Source: G963663495 sp963663495
GTDB lineage: Bacteria; Bacteroidota; Rhodothermia; Rhodothermales; Bin80
DNA length: 64,000 nucleotides
Reading direction: 5' to 3'
Assembly: GCA_963663495.1 (NCBI GenBank)
Contig: OY760427.1
Coordinates: 3,472,001 to 3,536,000 of the forward strand
A program made the position numbers and the translations under genes. How positions within the stretch are numbered: the first letter of the stretch is position 1; the number at the start of each line of letters is the position of its first letter. Positions 54,701-63,779 of the stretch are shown piece by piece. The notes beneath the pieces were generated by a model. The model made no database searches. It was not told the origin of the DNA and worked only from the letters and a program-made list of their open reading frames with translations.

Positions 54701-55733
54701 GGCCGATAGACGCATCGCCTTGGTCAATGGACCGGCAAAGATCGTCAAACGCGGACCAGTATCGCGAAGCCGTGACAGAAAATACATCCCCTTCGTCCAT
54801 GCGGCGCCCAATATCAATGCGCACGCGATCCCGGAGAGCATAGTCATCGTACCGACTGTCGCGAACTGGCAATAGGTCTCGGTCCTCGGCATAAAGCACG
54901 AACAGGAGCCTATATAGCACGACCAATGCCGCATCGCGAACCTCGTCTAACGAAGTGTTGGGTTCAGCCTTAGCAAGTGCTGCCACAAGATCCGGGAATA
55001 CCCTGTCGAAGACCACCGCCGATAGGCTGCTCGCTACCCGCTCGCGATGAAAACGGGCCTCAGCGATAGCCCTCTCGTGGAAAGTCTGCTCATCAACCGC
55101 GCCGGGCACGAAGGCCTCCCGCTGAAACACCAGCGCGAACACCTTGAGCCAGTGCAGCCGGACATCTGTCAGGAGATTTTCGCGGCCATGGACTGAATGC
55201 CCGAGAACCATTGCGAGATCAAGCTCGAAATACTGCTCCGAGACCGAATGTGCTCCGGCCCAATAGAGTCTCCACCGGGCGCCGTTTGTCAAAATGCCCC
55301 AGCGCACCTTGCCCGTGGTTACGTCATCAATGCGCCGGAGATAGCGCAGCATCTGGGAAGAGGGTGCAGACTCCTCGCCGCGACGCCCCGAACGACGATC
55401 AAGAGGCCGCAGCCACCGCTTGGACTCAACAATGACCAGACCATGCCCATAGCGTTTCCATTCGTCAGCGAAACTGTTGGCCCGATCCTTAGCCGCACCG
55501 TCTGCAAACAACAAACCGTCCGGTACATCCTGACGACCGACCGGTGACAGGTTCTGCTGCCTTAGAAAGGCCGTCCAACCGAGTTGCTTCAACACCGGCC
55601 ATATCAGGTCATCCTCCGTCTGACTCTCATTGGGCGCAAGCTCCGTGGGGAAGCGGGCGAACTGCGCCTGCAACGCGGCTTCAAGGTTGTTAGCGGCCGA
55701 TTCCGACATGGTCGACCAGTCGGGAAGCTCCAA
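51747..55733 (-). CDS. Eco57I-type (type IIG-like) restriction-modification enzyme
   Basis: About 1,328 residues. An N-terminal PD-(D/E)xK-like nuclease region is visible: ESQTEDDLIWPVLKQLGW, VPDGLLFADG and VIVESKRWLRPLDRR. The adenine methyltransferase follows with SGSYYTPNDLVDLIV (motif X-like), CDPAMGSGHFLVNLVDY (motif I) and VIGNPPWDRMKL (motif IV, NPPW). A target-recognition region lies C-terminal. Single-chain enzymes of this type modify and cut adenine-containing sites; DISARM or BREX methylases are alternatives but their partner genes are absent. I prefer TTG 55733, with GGGAGG five bases upstream; the frame is open to 55943 without family similarity. Part is duplicated at 45323-45791. 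Confidence 0.85.
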   Translation of the reverse strand: MELPDWSTMSESAANNLEAALQAQFARFPTELAPNESQTEDDLIWPVLKQLGWTAFLRQQNLSPVGRQDVPDGLLFADGAAKDRANSFADEWKRYGHGLVIVESKRWLRPLDRRSGRRGEESAPSSQMLRYLRRIDDVTTGKVRWGILTNGARWRLYWAGAHSVSEQYFELDLAMVLGHSVHGRENLLTDVRLHWLKVFALVFQREAFVPGAVDEQTFHERAIAEARFHRERVASSLSAVVFDRVFPDLVAALAKAEPNTSLDEVRDAALVVLYRLLFVLYAEDRDLLPVRDSRYDDYALRDRVRIDIGRRMDEGDVFSVTASRYWSAFDDLCRSIDQGDASIGLPPYNGGLFDREATPLLSNVRLGDALLAEVIDALSFERTREGRRYINYRDLGVQQLGSIYERLLEREVMREAGSIVVRPNVFARKDSGSYYTPNDLVDLIVREAVGPLVESRMNAFTAEASDLASRQVPEDRRLGRLKRLDPAERILELKICDPAMGSGHFLVNLVDYLADRIIEAMAETEVRVEGYLSPLAERIDAIRNKIIGNAEDKGWAYNTGQLDDQHIIRRMVLKRCVYGVDKIPMAVELAKVSLWLHTFTVGAPLSFLDHHLRCGDSLFGEWVARAVQRTNEHSSLFLRDPLDRAMRAAAPMQIIEGLTDAEIAEAHRSSDIFSEVSEMTAPLHAFLSVLHAFAWMGIRSGPVRVAFFQWLDGAFGDQIAAAQGKSLGNEQVVPSHFKDALRLATSERFLHWQVAFPGVWSKWESGELEGGFDAVIGNPPWDRMKLQQVEWFAARRPEIAMATRAADRKRMIAELAEAGDPLAKEFQLARERAGAAALVARTSGDYPLLARGDLNIYSLFVERAMMLIKPDGLIGLLVPSGIASDKRAAPFFKSVSTQGRLKAFYDFENKKVFFPDVDARFKFCAFVASLRPLEEAAMCAVYLHAVAEIKDPNRCFSLSPDDFARVNPNTGTAPIFRSSRDAELIKAIYGRLPVLVDRSSGEVVKAWPVKYTRMFDMTNDSGLFRTRTEMEEKEGAWPVGRNRFQSPSGEWVPLYEGKMVQAFDHRAASIVINPENLHRPAQGKPTVPEQHSNPKWLPNPRFWVVKSECGWTPNSDWIVGFKEITAATNMRTFIAAVFPAVGFGNKVPILKPETNNRREWLLAANLNAIVLDFVTRQKVQGQTLNLYIIEQLPVVPPERYKTVSFGPKTAEEIVREAVLELTYTAHDMAPFARDMGYMDDNGKVLPPFRWDAERRLYLRAKLDALYFHLYGVTDRDDIRYIYSTFSIIEREEKAAYGAYRSRDLALAWASALGAGHPDAEVTHYERFP

Positions 55734-56096
55734 AATTGCCTCCCGAAGGAACCTCTCCGCTAACAGGCTCCCACCAAAGGGGCGAGATTTAGTCAAGTTC
55801 CGCTGCACGCAACCGCGGGTACCCGGACGCCTCTGCCGCACGACAGGTTGACAGCCAAGGATGCCGCCTTCCTGATCATTTCGGTGATCCGCCATCCAAG
55901 CTCTAGCGCCCGGCAATTGCGAGTGCGTACCCCAATAACCCAAGGAAGGGAGACTTCACCGGCGACCGCTCCTACAGCAACCGGAGCATCAACGACCACC
56001 CAAGCCCAATATTGACTGCGCTCCCGGAACCCTTGCATCCTCAAGTCTCGGCGCCGAAAAACACTCGGGCGGAGTACGGTATGCGCTACTACTATA
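55734..56096. other. Stretch between the restriction gene and the transglutaminase operon
   Basis: Open on the minus strand in two frames, one reading YWAWVVVDAPVAVGAVAG and GWRITEMIRKAASLAVNLSC, which I do not recognise. It may be the decayed end of another gene. It should include the promoter of the restriction-modification gene. Confidence 0.3.
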
Positions 56097-56969
56097 CTAT
56101 GGTACCGCACCCCGCCCCCCTCCCGGCACCACTTCAACACGCGTTGTCAGGCGTGACTCGGAAACGCCTTGAAAAACACCCCGAACCGGCGGCACATCCG
56201 CATAGTCTCTTCCTACACCAACGCGCACGTGACGCTCGTCGCAAGCGCCATCATTTACAGAATCAAAGCCCACCCACCCCAAACCGGGCAACCAACACTC
56301 CACCCACGCATGGCTTTCATTGCTCCCGCTACCTTCGGTTGCTCCTCCGAGATATCCAGATACATACCTGGATGGTATACCCCAGCGACGAAGTATGGAT
56401 ATCATCACATGCGCATAATCCTGGCAAACTCCTCGCCCTGACGACAGAATGGCCTCAATGGGTGAGTCTACCGAAGTGCTGCCTGGAGCGTACTCGAACG
56501 CCTCACGAAGCATCATCCAAAGGCGATGCACACTCTTGAGCGGAGTAGGCCCCTTCTTAAACCCTCGTGCCTTCATAAACGACGCCAGTGCAGGCAAGTG
56601 TGGCCGCGCATAGCGGCTAGGCTGAAGCATCAGCCACTGCTCAGGTTCGACCAACGAAGACTCCAGAGATTCCCATGAGTCCCCCTCTATCGCATGGGGG
56701 ACCGGGTCCGGAGCAATTACCTCTACCCGGGAGTCAGCACGAATGCGGAGCTCGAAGTGCTCGGACGGGCGGCTGCAAAAATGGCCCCTGCTGCCGAAGG
56801 GTCCGTCAAACTCAAAGACTGGCCCCCCGGGATCCGTTTCCAGGACAAAACTGTGCAATAGCTGACGAAGCGTGCGCGCAGGTGCTAAGTACAAGGTGGT
56901 TGTTGACCCACGCACCGCTCCGCTATAGCGGTAGTGCAGTTCATGGGTAATGGAATACAGCACGCTCAC
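56097..56969 (-). CDS. Transglutaminase-like protease-fold protein
   Basis: 290 residues. An N-terminal beta domain (YSITHELHYRYSGAVRGSTT) precedes the catalytic triad: Cys in SSGRGVCQDYAHVMI (about 187), His in NESHAWVECWLPGLGW and Asp in GFDSVNDG. Proteins of this type accompany alpha-E and circularly permuted ATP-grasp proteins in many bacteria. It is last in the three-gene operon, starting with an ATGA overlap. The substrate is unknown, probably a peptide bond or isopeptide. Confidence 0.9.
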   Translation of the reverse strand: MSVLYSITHELHYRYSGAVRGSTTTLYLAPARTLRQLLHSFVLETDPGGPVFEFDGPFGSRGHFCSRPSEHFELRIRADSRVEVIAPDPVPHAIEGDSWESLESSLVEPEQWLMLQPSRYARPHLPALASFMKARGFKKGPTPLKSVHRLWMMLREAFEYAPGSTSVDSPIEAILSSGRGVCQDYAHVMISILRRWGIPSRYVSGYLGGATEGSGSNESHAWVECWLPGLGWVGFDSVNDGACDERHVRVGVGRDYADVPPVRGVFQGVSESRLTTRVEVVPGGGRGAVP

Positions 56970-57934
56970 GATGGCAACCCCTTGTTGATCGGATATGCCA
57001 CATATTCTGCGACAATCAGGTCGTGCAGAGCAAGACTCTCCTTCAGGAAATTCGAAAACAAGGCATCCCCCTCCAAAGGATTTGCCTCTACCATTGAATC
57101 CGACTCAATTTCCGCTGCCAATCGCAGCACAAATCTGTGAGGCGGGGCCAGCGGATACCTTGCTCCGGTCGGGTCAATTTCTGAAAGTGCATGCTGGATG
57201 CGCCGCGTAGCAAACCGCAATGACCGCGGCAGCTCTGGATTGCGCACTAGGTACTCAAGCGCTTGATCAGGCCGCACTACCATTGAATATAGGCGGCAAT
57301 ACGCCTCATAAGCCGTGCATACTCGAAGCAAACTTGTCCACGAGAGCGGCACTTCCTCAACTGTGCCGGTCCAGATATCCAGCAGTGCTGCCTGCCGCTG
57401 CAGCCGTTCAACATAACGACCCAATTCCATGAAATACCACGCGTTATCACGCGGCATTCGGGCATGGATCACTCCAGCCAGTAACCGAAGCCTATTAATG
57501 ACCTCGGCAGGAAGCACGCTTGGCCCCTCGGCCCACGATGCTGTGTAGTCGCACTCCCGCAGCCACAAGAAGCCCTGATTCATACAAGTCCACACGCGTA
57601 CGGGAAGCCACGGTCGGAGCTGCATGGCATTATCGCGCGCCCGTGTCCAGCACTGAAGGATGGAGTCGGGATTGTGTGCGTCTTCCATCAGGGTGGCCGC
57701 CAACGTGTAGGCATCGGCCATCAGGTATGCTTCCGCCTCACCCATTGGCGCGGGAGCAACGGAAACAGATTGCCCGAGCACACGATAGAGCACGCGCCAG
57801 CCCACTGCAAGCTCTTCAATGCTCGTATCAACGAGGCCGGTCAGCTGATTTTCAAGCAGTCGCGCGGTGTTTTCGGCGCGCTCAATGTACCGAGCCATCC
57901 AGTAGAAGTCGGCTGCCGCCCGTGCCAGCATCAT
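56966..57934 (-). CDS. Alpha-E domain protein
   Basis: About 322 residues, all helical. MMLARAAADFYWMARYIERAENTARLLE is the alpha-E signature, and WYFMELGRYVERLQRQAALLD repeats a similar pattern near residue 190. The function is unknown; it forms a conserved operon with the permuted ATP-grasp and transglutaminase proteins, thought to make or modify a peptide. Both neighbours overlap it by 4 bp. The long upstream extension to 58054 lies inside the ATP-grasp gene and is unlikely. Confidence 0.88.
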   Translation of the reverse strand: MMLARAAADFYWMARYIERAENTARLLENQLTGLVDTSIEELAVGWRVLYRVLGQSVSVAPAPMGEAEAYLMADAYTLAATLMEDAHNPDSILQCWTRARDNAMQLRPWLPVRVWTCMNQGFLWLRECDYTASWAEGPSVLPAEVINRLRLLAGVIHARMPRDNAWYFMELGRYVERLQRQAALLDIWTGTVEEVPLSWTSLLRVCTAYEAYCRLYSMVVRPDQALEYLVRNPELPRSLRFATRRIQHALSEIDPTGARYPLAPPHRFVLRLAAEIESDSMVEANPLEGDALFSNFLKESLALHDLIVAEYVAYPINKGLPS

Positions 57935-59451
57935 TGCAAATCCTCCGAATTCGCCAGCACCCAAAAGTCCTTGCAACCACCGCCTTGGCTGGAATTGACC
58001 ACTAAACTCCCCTTCCGCAATGCGACGCGGCAAAGTCCGCCGGGAGCAACCCATGAAACATCACGCCCGCGCAAAACAAAAGAGCGAACATCCACATGCC
58101 GGGGTTCCAAATGCCCGTCTATAAAGCAAGCAGCACGGGATAAATCCAGCACGGGTTGGGCTATGTAGTCAGCGGGATACGCCCGTATTCGAGTCGCAAA
58201 TTCCGACCGCTCGCTGGCCGTGGAGTGCGGCCCGATGAGCATCCCGTATCCCCCTGATCCCCCCACCTCCTTCACGACAAGCTGGTCCAGATGCTCAAGC
58301 GTATAGGCCAGCCCTTCGCGCGTCCGGCACAAGTGGGTAGTAACGTTGGCCAAGATTGGTTCCTCTGCAAGGAAGTAACGAATGATGTCCGGCACATAGG
58401 AGTACAGCGCTTTATCGTCGGCCACGCCGGTGCCTGGAGCATTTGCAATCACCACATTGCCCGCCCGATAGGCATGAAACAAACCTGCAACGCCCAACAA
58501 TGAATCAGAACGAAACGTCACTGGGTCCAGGAAGCCGTCATCCACCCTCCGGTAGATAACATCAATTCTCCTAAGGCCCAGCACGGAACGCACGAAAACG
58601 GTAGCGTCGTGCACAACTAAGTCTCGGCCCTCTACAAGCTCAGCACCCATCTCTCCTGCGAGAAACGCGTGCTCATAGTAGGCTGCGTTGTACCGGCCCG
58701 GGGTAAGCACAGCCACACGGGGATTATCGGAACGCTGCGACAGCGATGCCAATGTCGTATACAGGTGTTGCGGATAGTGCGCCACCTCACGTACCGTATG
58801 GGCACGATACAGACGTGGAATGGCCTGCTTCATTGCCCCACGGCACGCCAGCATGTACGACACACCTGAAGGCACGCGCAAATTGTCCTCCAGCACCGCA
58901 AATCCATCATGCGTGCGTATGATATCGGTACCGCAAATTGATACGTACACAGCGCTGGGTACCTTAACGCCTCGCATCTCAACACGGTACTGCGGACAAC
59001 CCAGTACTAGTTCGTATGGCACAACTCCATCGCGCAGGCACTTGCCATCACCGTAGATATCGTGGAGGAAAAGGTTTAGCGCGGTAAGGCGCTGCCGCAG
59101 GCCCAAATCAACAAGGTTCCATTCGGCACCGGAAAGCAGTCTTGGCACGCAGTCAATCGGGATGATTTGTTCGGAAGTCTTCCCTTCACGGAGCACCGTA
59201 AACGTGATGCCTTCGTGTACAAAGCGCCTTACGACACCCTCCTGAACCTGTGCCAGCTGGCTTGCATCAGCGTTGGCCAATGCCGCGCCAAGACTGCGAG
59301 TAGCACCCCGCAACGACCCGTCGCTGTGGAACATCTCATCGTAAAAACACGCCGACAGGTTGTAATTCCCGAATGCCCCCGAGCCGGCTGAAGCGTTCTG
59401 GCGGCTGTCAGGGATTACCCTGTCAAAGGCGTAATGGTTAGTAGTAGCCAT
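57931..59451 (-). CDS. Circularly permuted type 2 ATP-grasp protein
   Basis: About 506 residues from ATG 59451 (MATTNHYAFDRVIPDSRQNA). YDEMFHSDGSLRGATRSLG, NLFLHDIYGDGKCLRDGVVP, TPGRYNAAYYEHAFLAGEMG and VKEVGGSGGYGMLIGP are the conserved blocks of this family. The last is the ATP-binding lysine/glycine loop. It probably ligates an amine to a carboxylate using ATP. It is first in the operon with the alpha-E and transglutaminase genes. Confidence 0.92.
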   Translation of the reverse strand: MATTNHYAFDRVIPDSRQNASAGSGAFGNYNLSACFYDEMFHSDGSLRGATRSLGAALANADASQLAQVQEGVVRRFVHEGITFTVLREGKTSEQIIPIDCVPRLLSGAEWNLVDLGLRQRLTALNLFLHDIYGDGKCLRDGVVPYELVLGCPQYRVEMRGVKVPSAVYVSICGTDIIRTHDGFAVLEDNLRVPSGVSYMLACRGAMKQAIPRLYRAHTVREVAHYPQHLYTTLASLSQRSDNPRVAVLTPGRYNAAYYEHAFLAGEMGAELVEGRDLVVHDATVFVRSVLGLRRIDVIYRRVDDGFLDPVTFRSDSLLGVAGLFHAYRAGNVVIANAPGTGVADDKALYSYVPDIIRYFLAEEPILANVTTHLCRTREGLAYTLEHLDQLVVKEVGGSGGYGMLIGPHSTASERSEFATRIRAYPADYIAQPVLDLSRAACFIDGHLEPRHVDVRSFVLRGRDVSWVAPGGLCRVALRKGSLVVNSSQGGGCKDFWVLANSEDLQ

Positions 59452-59639
59452 ATCCGGCGGGTTACCTTCCTCCGATCGCAGGTTAATATATGTTTTAGTC
59501 CTGAAACGTTGTTGGAGCAATGAGTGAGCGTCCGCACTATTGCATTGCACCGGGCACGGTTGCACCAATGCAACCACGACGCGAAGGGCGAGCTGACGAT
59601 TCACCACAGCAGAACAGAACAACTATGTTACGCCCGATA

Positions 59640-60742
59640 CCGCACCCTACGCAATCTTCCTATGCTGCTGCATCAATGGCAGAATCAACGATGAAGCTGT
59701 GACGATCACCAAGCTCCGCTGGCTGCTGTACATCTTGAGGAAGAGAAAGCGCGTCCGGCACAACATTACCCGCTACATCCGCAGATACTCCAGAATCAAG
59801 GGCTGCACAGGATCCTTTTCCAGTCCCGATATTGAGCGAGAAAAACCCCTTACCCTTGTAACCCACCGCCATAATGAAGACACCATCTGCATCCTTCAAC
59901 GCATCATCCCGGAGCCTGTCGTCCTTTGTTCCACTTGAAAGCAAGCTATGAGTGAACGTACGAATAAGGGCAGCGCCATCGTAGCCCTTTACCTGCCTAA
60001 ACGATTCCCAGACTTCACACAGGCAGACTCTCAAAGCTGTTAATCCGACTAAGTCGTACCGGAATCGCGCATTGGGACGGAGCCGCATTCTTTGTGAAAT
60101 TCGGAACACCTCGCCCAATTACCCGGCCGTCCAATCACCAATGTCAGTTTCTTCGTCCACCGCCAGGGTTTTTCTATAAGTGGAACAGCGACACCCGTCC
60201 TTCAAGCCAATTCCGGTGTATCCATACCCAAACCTTCCGTGAACATCTTGACCCGATCAATACTCCCATCTTGAAGCACCGCACTGGAGGGTGAACTGGC
60301 CTGAAGATTTGTCAACATTTTCCACCAACACCAAAGGCACAATGCTTTCGGCGGTCACGTCAAAGCGGATATGGATATCCACACTTGGTTACAAGTTCCT
60401 CCATGGGTGGTGCTGCCCTAAGCACCAGAACAGGCCTCCGTACTTTTTCAACTGTTGAGGCGAACTTCTTTTTGAGCCCGGTTCTTCTTTGGAGCAATCG
60501 CCTGGTTCGGTCGTCATTGAAGCTGCCAATAAAGGCGGCCATTCCGATTTCTCGGCGGTCCAGACCAAGATTGGATTCAAGGTCAATCAACTTCCCTGTA
60601 GTCTCCAATTTAGGTTCATCACGACCGTCCTAACCCATTCCGGCTGTCCATTTTGAAAGACGCTCTGTGGTGAATAGTCCTGTAACCCGATTGTTACCGC
60701 CCCGTATTGACAGGCAACACAGCCTCACTGAATTCCTTCCCC
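59640..60742. other. About 1.1 kb without a convincing gene
   Basis: A minus-strand frame at 59660-60118 (152 codons, containing GTKDDRLRDDALKDADGVFI) is the longest open frame but has no recognisable motif. A second minus frame at 60360-60608 is similar in quality. Both may be decayed or chance. The sequence just before 60743 should hold the promoter of the DUF5916 gene. Confidence 0.3.
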
Positions 60743-63058
60743 ATGTATCGCCATTTCCATCCCCTTCTGTTGGTAGTCCTAGCAACGACAGTCATGATCG
60801 TGCCAACCAGCCGGGCGCAGACTGCATCCGAAGGCTCGGGTACCGCTCAAGCCACTTCAAATGCATTCATCCCCAACATTCTGCCCACCCTGAACACCAG
60901 AAAATTCACCACGCCAATTGTTGTGGATGCTGAACTAGACGAGGCGGCATGGGCCTCGGCAGCCCAGGCTACAGGCTTTTCCGAGGTGTTTCCGGGAGAT
61001 CAAACACGGCCGCCAATTGAGTCGACCGCCCGCGTGGGTTACGATGACGACAATCTTTACGTGGCCTTTACGATCCGTGATGATCCGTCGAGAATACGTG
61101 CCAACCTTAGCGATCGGGATGCTATTTGGCAGGACGATTATGTCGGGGTAGTCCTAGATCCGAATGGCGACGGACAGTCAATGTATTTCATTGCTTCCAA
61201 CCCGCTAGGGATACAAGGTGATTCTCGTATTTCGCCGCAGAATGAAGACGAAGGCTTTAACCTGATCTACCGAACGGCTGGCAAGTTGACGGAAACAGGT
61301 TATCAGGTGGAGATTGCCATTCCGTTCAAGAGTCTGCGCTTTCCTGTCGCGGATGTGCAGTCTTGGCGCGGCACATTCTGGATCACCCATCCACGGGAAA
61401 GTCGTTCGCAGTACTCTTGGGCAGCCATGAGTCGCGATGACCCATGCTGGAGTTGCCAGTTGGGCACGCTGACCGGGATAACCGATGTTCGCTCGGGCCG
61501 CAACCTGGAACTCCTCCCCGCCATTACGGGTGCGGGAACCGGAGCCCTTGCGGATGCCGCGAACCCGACCTCCTCGTTCGACAACACCCGGGTACAATTG
61601 AAGCCCTCCGTAAATCTCAAGTATGGTATTACTTCGGAGCTGACTATAGACGCAACCGTTAACCCTGACTTCAGCCAGATTGAATCTGACGATGCCCAGG
61701 TAGATGTTAATACACGGTTCGCGTTGTTCTTTGAAGAACGACGCCCGTTCTTCCAGGAAGGATCGGACCTGTTTCGGACGGAGATGCAGACCGTCTATAC
61801 ACGGTCTATCAATGAACCAATCGTCGCAGCCAAGCTGACCGGCCGTATTGGCACCACCAGTGTTGCTTATATCGGAGCGCGCGACAACCAATCCCCCCTT
61901 CTCTTGCCTTTCGAAGAAGAAAGCAATATTCTCAGCGCGGGGAAGAGCGTTTCCAACATCATCAGGGTTAAGCACTCGTTTGGCCAGGACAAGTATGTAG
62001 GAGCGCTAGTCACAGACCGCCGATTGGACCAAGGCGGCACAGGTTCTACTGTGGGCGTGGACGCATCGGTACGTTTCTTAAAGAAATACATCCTGACCGG
62101 ACAATTGGTCACAAGCCGAAGCGCCGAACCTAAAGACGCTGTACTGTCTGAACAAACGAGCGACTTGACATTTGGCAAGAACGCGTATACGGCCGCGCTG
62201 GATGGCGAAACGTTTTGGGGCCATGGACTTGCCGCGGAGCTGGACCGTGAGGGACGGTACTGGGGATTTGAAGTGGGCTACAAAGAACGCAGTCCGACAT
62301 TCCGGGCCGACAATGGCTTCGTACGACAGAACAACAACCGGCGCCTGTACCTTTGGCAGGGAGTCACACTGTATCCAGAGAAAGTACTTCCGTTTGTTGA
62401 CCGCATCCGGCCCATGATCATGGCACACCGGATTTGGAATTTTGACAACGTGCGCAAGGAGGCTGCTATCTCACCTGCGGTCCATATGGTATTGAAGCGT
62501 CAATCGCAGCTGTTTGTACGGTACAGCTTTGAGAGAGAACTGTACAACGGTGTCCAATTTGGTGGGATACGGCGGTTGGTTGCAGAGGTATCAAGTAACT
62601 TCAGTAACGCCGCCCAAGCAGGAGTCTCTGTGGTTGTGGGCCGTGATATTGCGCGCTCCATTGATGTCCCGGAGCTTGGTAAGAGTTTGAACTGGAGCAT
62701 TTTTACGAGCGTCCGCCCCACCGATAGAATTCACATTCGGCCCAGATTTCTCTATTCCAGCCTTCAGGACCGGGAAACCGGCGAAGAATACTTTAGCGGA
62801 TTCATTCTACGTACCAGGTTGGGATATCAGTTTTCCCGTCGCTTTTTCGTGCGTGCGATCATCCAGTACAACGACTTCAGCCAAGACTTGGAAATTGACC
62901 CGCTCCTCACGTACAAGGTAAACGCCTTCACCGCCTTCTATGTGGGTTCTACACATGATTTTGGGCGATTCGATCGCCTCGGGGACTCCCCCTCGCGGTA
63001 CTTCCGCCAAGACAGCCGGCAGATTTTTTTCAAGTTCCAATACCTGCTTCGGCGATAG
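60743..63058 (+). CDS. CBM9-like/DUF5916 outer-membrane protein
   Basis: About 771 residues from ATG 60743 with a signal peptide (to about 26, ending SRAQ). The N-terminal domain is family 9 carbohydrate-binding-like: IVVDAELDEAAWASAAQATG, RVGYDDDNLYVAFTIRDDPS and VEIAIPFKSLRFP. The C-terminal DUF5916 region (DATVNPDFSQIESDDAQVDV and NTRFALFFEERRPFF) continues in beta-strand-rich sequence ending FKFQYLLRR, typical of an outer-membrane barrel. Function is unknown; it may bind surface glycans. It is monocistronic. Confidence 0.88.
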   Translation: MYRHFHPLLLVVLATTVMIVPTSRAQTASEGSGTAQATSNAFIPNILPTLNTRKFTTPIVVDAELDEAAWASAAQATGFSEVFPGDQTRPPIESTARVGYDDDNLYVAFTIRDDPSRIRANLSDRDAIWQDDYVGVVLDPNGDGQSMYFIASNPLGIQGDSRISPQNEDEGFNLIYRTAGKLTETGYQVEIAIPFKSLRFPVADVQSWRGTFWITHPRESRSQYSWAAMSRDDPCWSCQLGTLTGITDVRSGRNLELLPAITGAGTGALADAANPTSSFDNTRVQLKPSVNLKYGITSELTIDATVNPDFSQIESDDAQVDVNTRFALFFEERRPFFQEGSDLFRTEMQTVYTRSINEPIVAAKLTGRIGTTSVAYIGARDNQSPLLLPFEEESNILSAGKSVSNIIRVKHSFGQDKYVGALVTDRRLDQGGTGSTVGVDASVRFLKKYILTGQLVTSRSAEPKDAVLSEQTSDLTFGKNAYTAALDGETFWGHGLAAELDREGRYWGFEVGYKERSPTFRADNGFVRQNNNRRLYLWQGVTLYPEKVLPFVDRIRPMIMAHRIWNFDNVRKEAAISPAVHMVLKRQSQLFVRYSFERELYNGVQFGGIRRLVAEVSSNFSNAAQAGVSVVVGRDIARSIDVPELGKSLNWSIFTSVRPTDRIHIRPRFLYSSLQDRETGEEYFSGFILRTRLGYQFSRRFFVRAIIQYNDFSQDLEIDPLLTYKVNAFTAFYVGSTHDFGRFDRLGDSPSRYFRQDSRQIFFKFQYLLRR

Positions 63059-63779
63059 CAAGTAGTCAATCACCGTGCCGGCCCCTTGTGATCCCGCTGC
63101 AAAACAGGTTGATTCGATCAAGTGTGTGATGGCGCCACGAAGAGGCAATGATCTCGCGGCCGCTGTAGGAGGTGTTGGAGTTGTATGGAAACCTGTCTTT
63201 ACCGTCAACAGCTTGTCTTAGCTTTCAACTTTGCATAGTTGTATCGCAGCCTATCCGGGTCTGAAAGGTGTCCATCCGGTGGAGTAGAAATTATGAAGGT
63301 GAAGCAGGAGCTAAGCATAGGTGTGCACACAAAGCACGGATTCTGGCCCGAATTCACCCCCGGCAATCCTTGCCCTTTACCCATAAACCATCTCGGACAC
63401 CTACATTGCGTCAATTCTGATCACTTCTGGCTGGCGTGATAGTCGGAACAATTCGGGTATTTCGGTCTGGCAGGTATGGTGTGTTACTTGAGGTGAATAA
63501 TGCCGGTGCGGCAGGTGTAGCCATTGGGACACAGATCCACATTAGTGTTTGCCAGAAAAAGGTAGGAGGGCTGAAAAACGGCGAAACAAGGCCGTTTGAT
63601 ACTCGTTCTATCCACCTGTAAGCGTTACGGTTACAGATGGATATGAGCCATACCGTATTTGCACATTGCAGATTATTCAGCCAGCGTGTCTCTAACGAAT
63701 GTTTGGCCAAATCCTTCTGTTTCGGGCGTTTTCATCGATATAAGGCCCCTTGGGGCCGATTATTCATACGATTAATACC
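63059..63779. other. Gene-poor stretch before the terminal IS
   Basis: A GTG-initiated frame of 61 codons at 63436-63621 (IRVFRSGRYGVLLEVNNAGA) is the only candidate gene and is unrecognised. GGCCCC-TT-GGGGCC at 63744-63757 is a short perfect hairpin just before the ISNCY-like gene, possibly part of its terminus. Confidence 0.35.

Noticed and set aside
51747..55733. BREX PglX or DISARM methylase
   Set aside because: None of the partner genes (pglZ, brxC, drmA, drmB, drmC) is in the window, and an N-terminal PD-(D/E)xK-like region suggests a single-chain type IIG enzyme.
59660..60118. 152-codon minus-strand frame as a real gene
   Set aside because: No motif, signal or ribosome-binding site, and its neighbours are equally anonymous; kept only as part of the gene-free entry.
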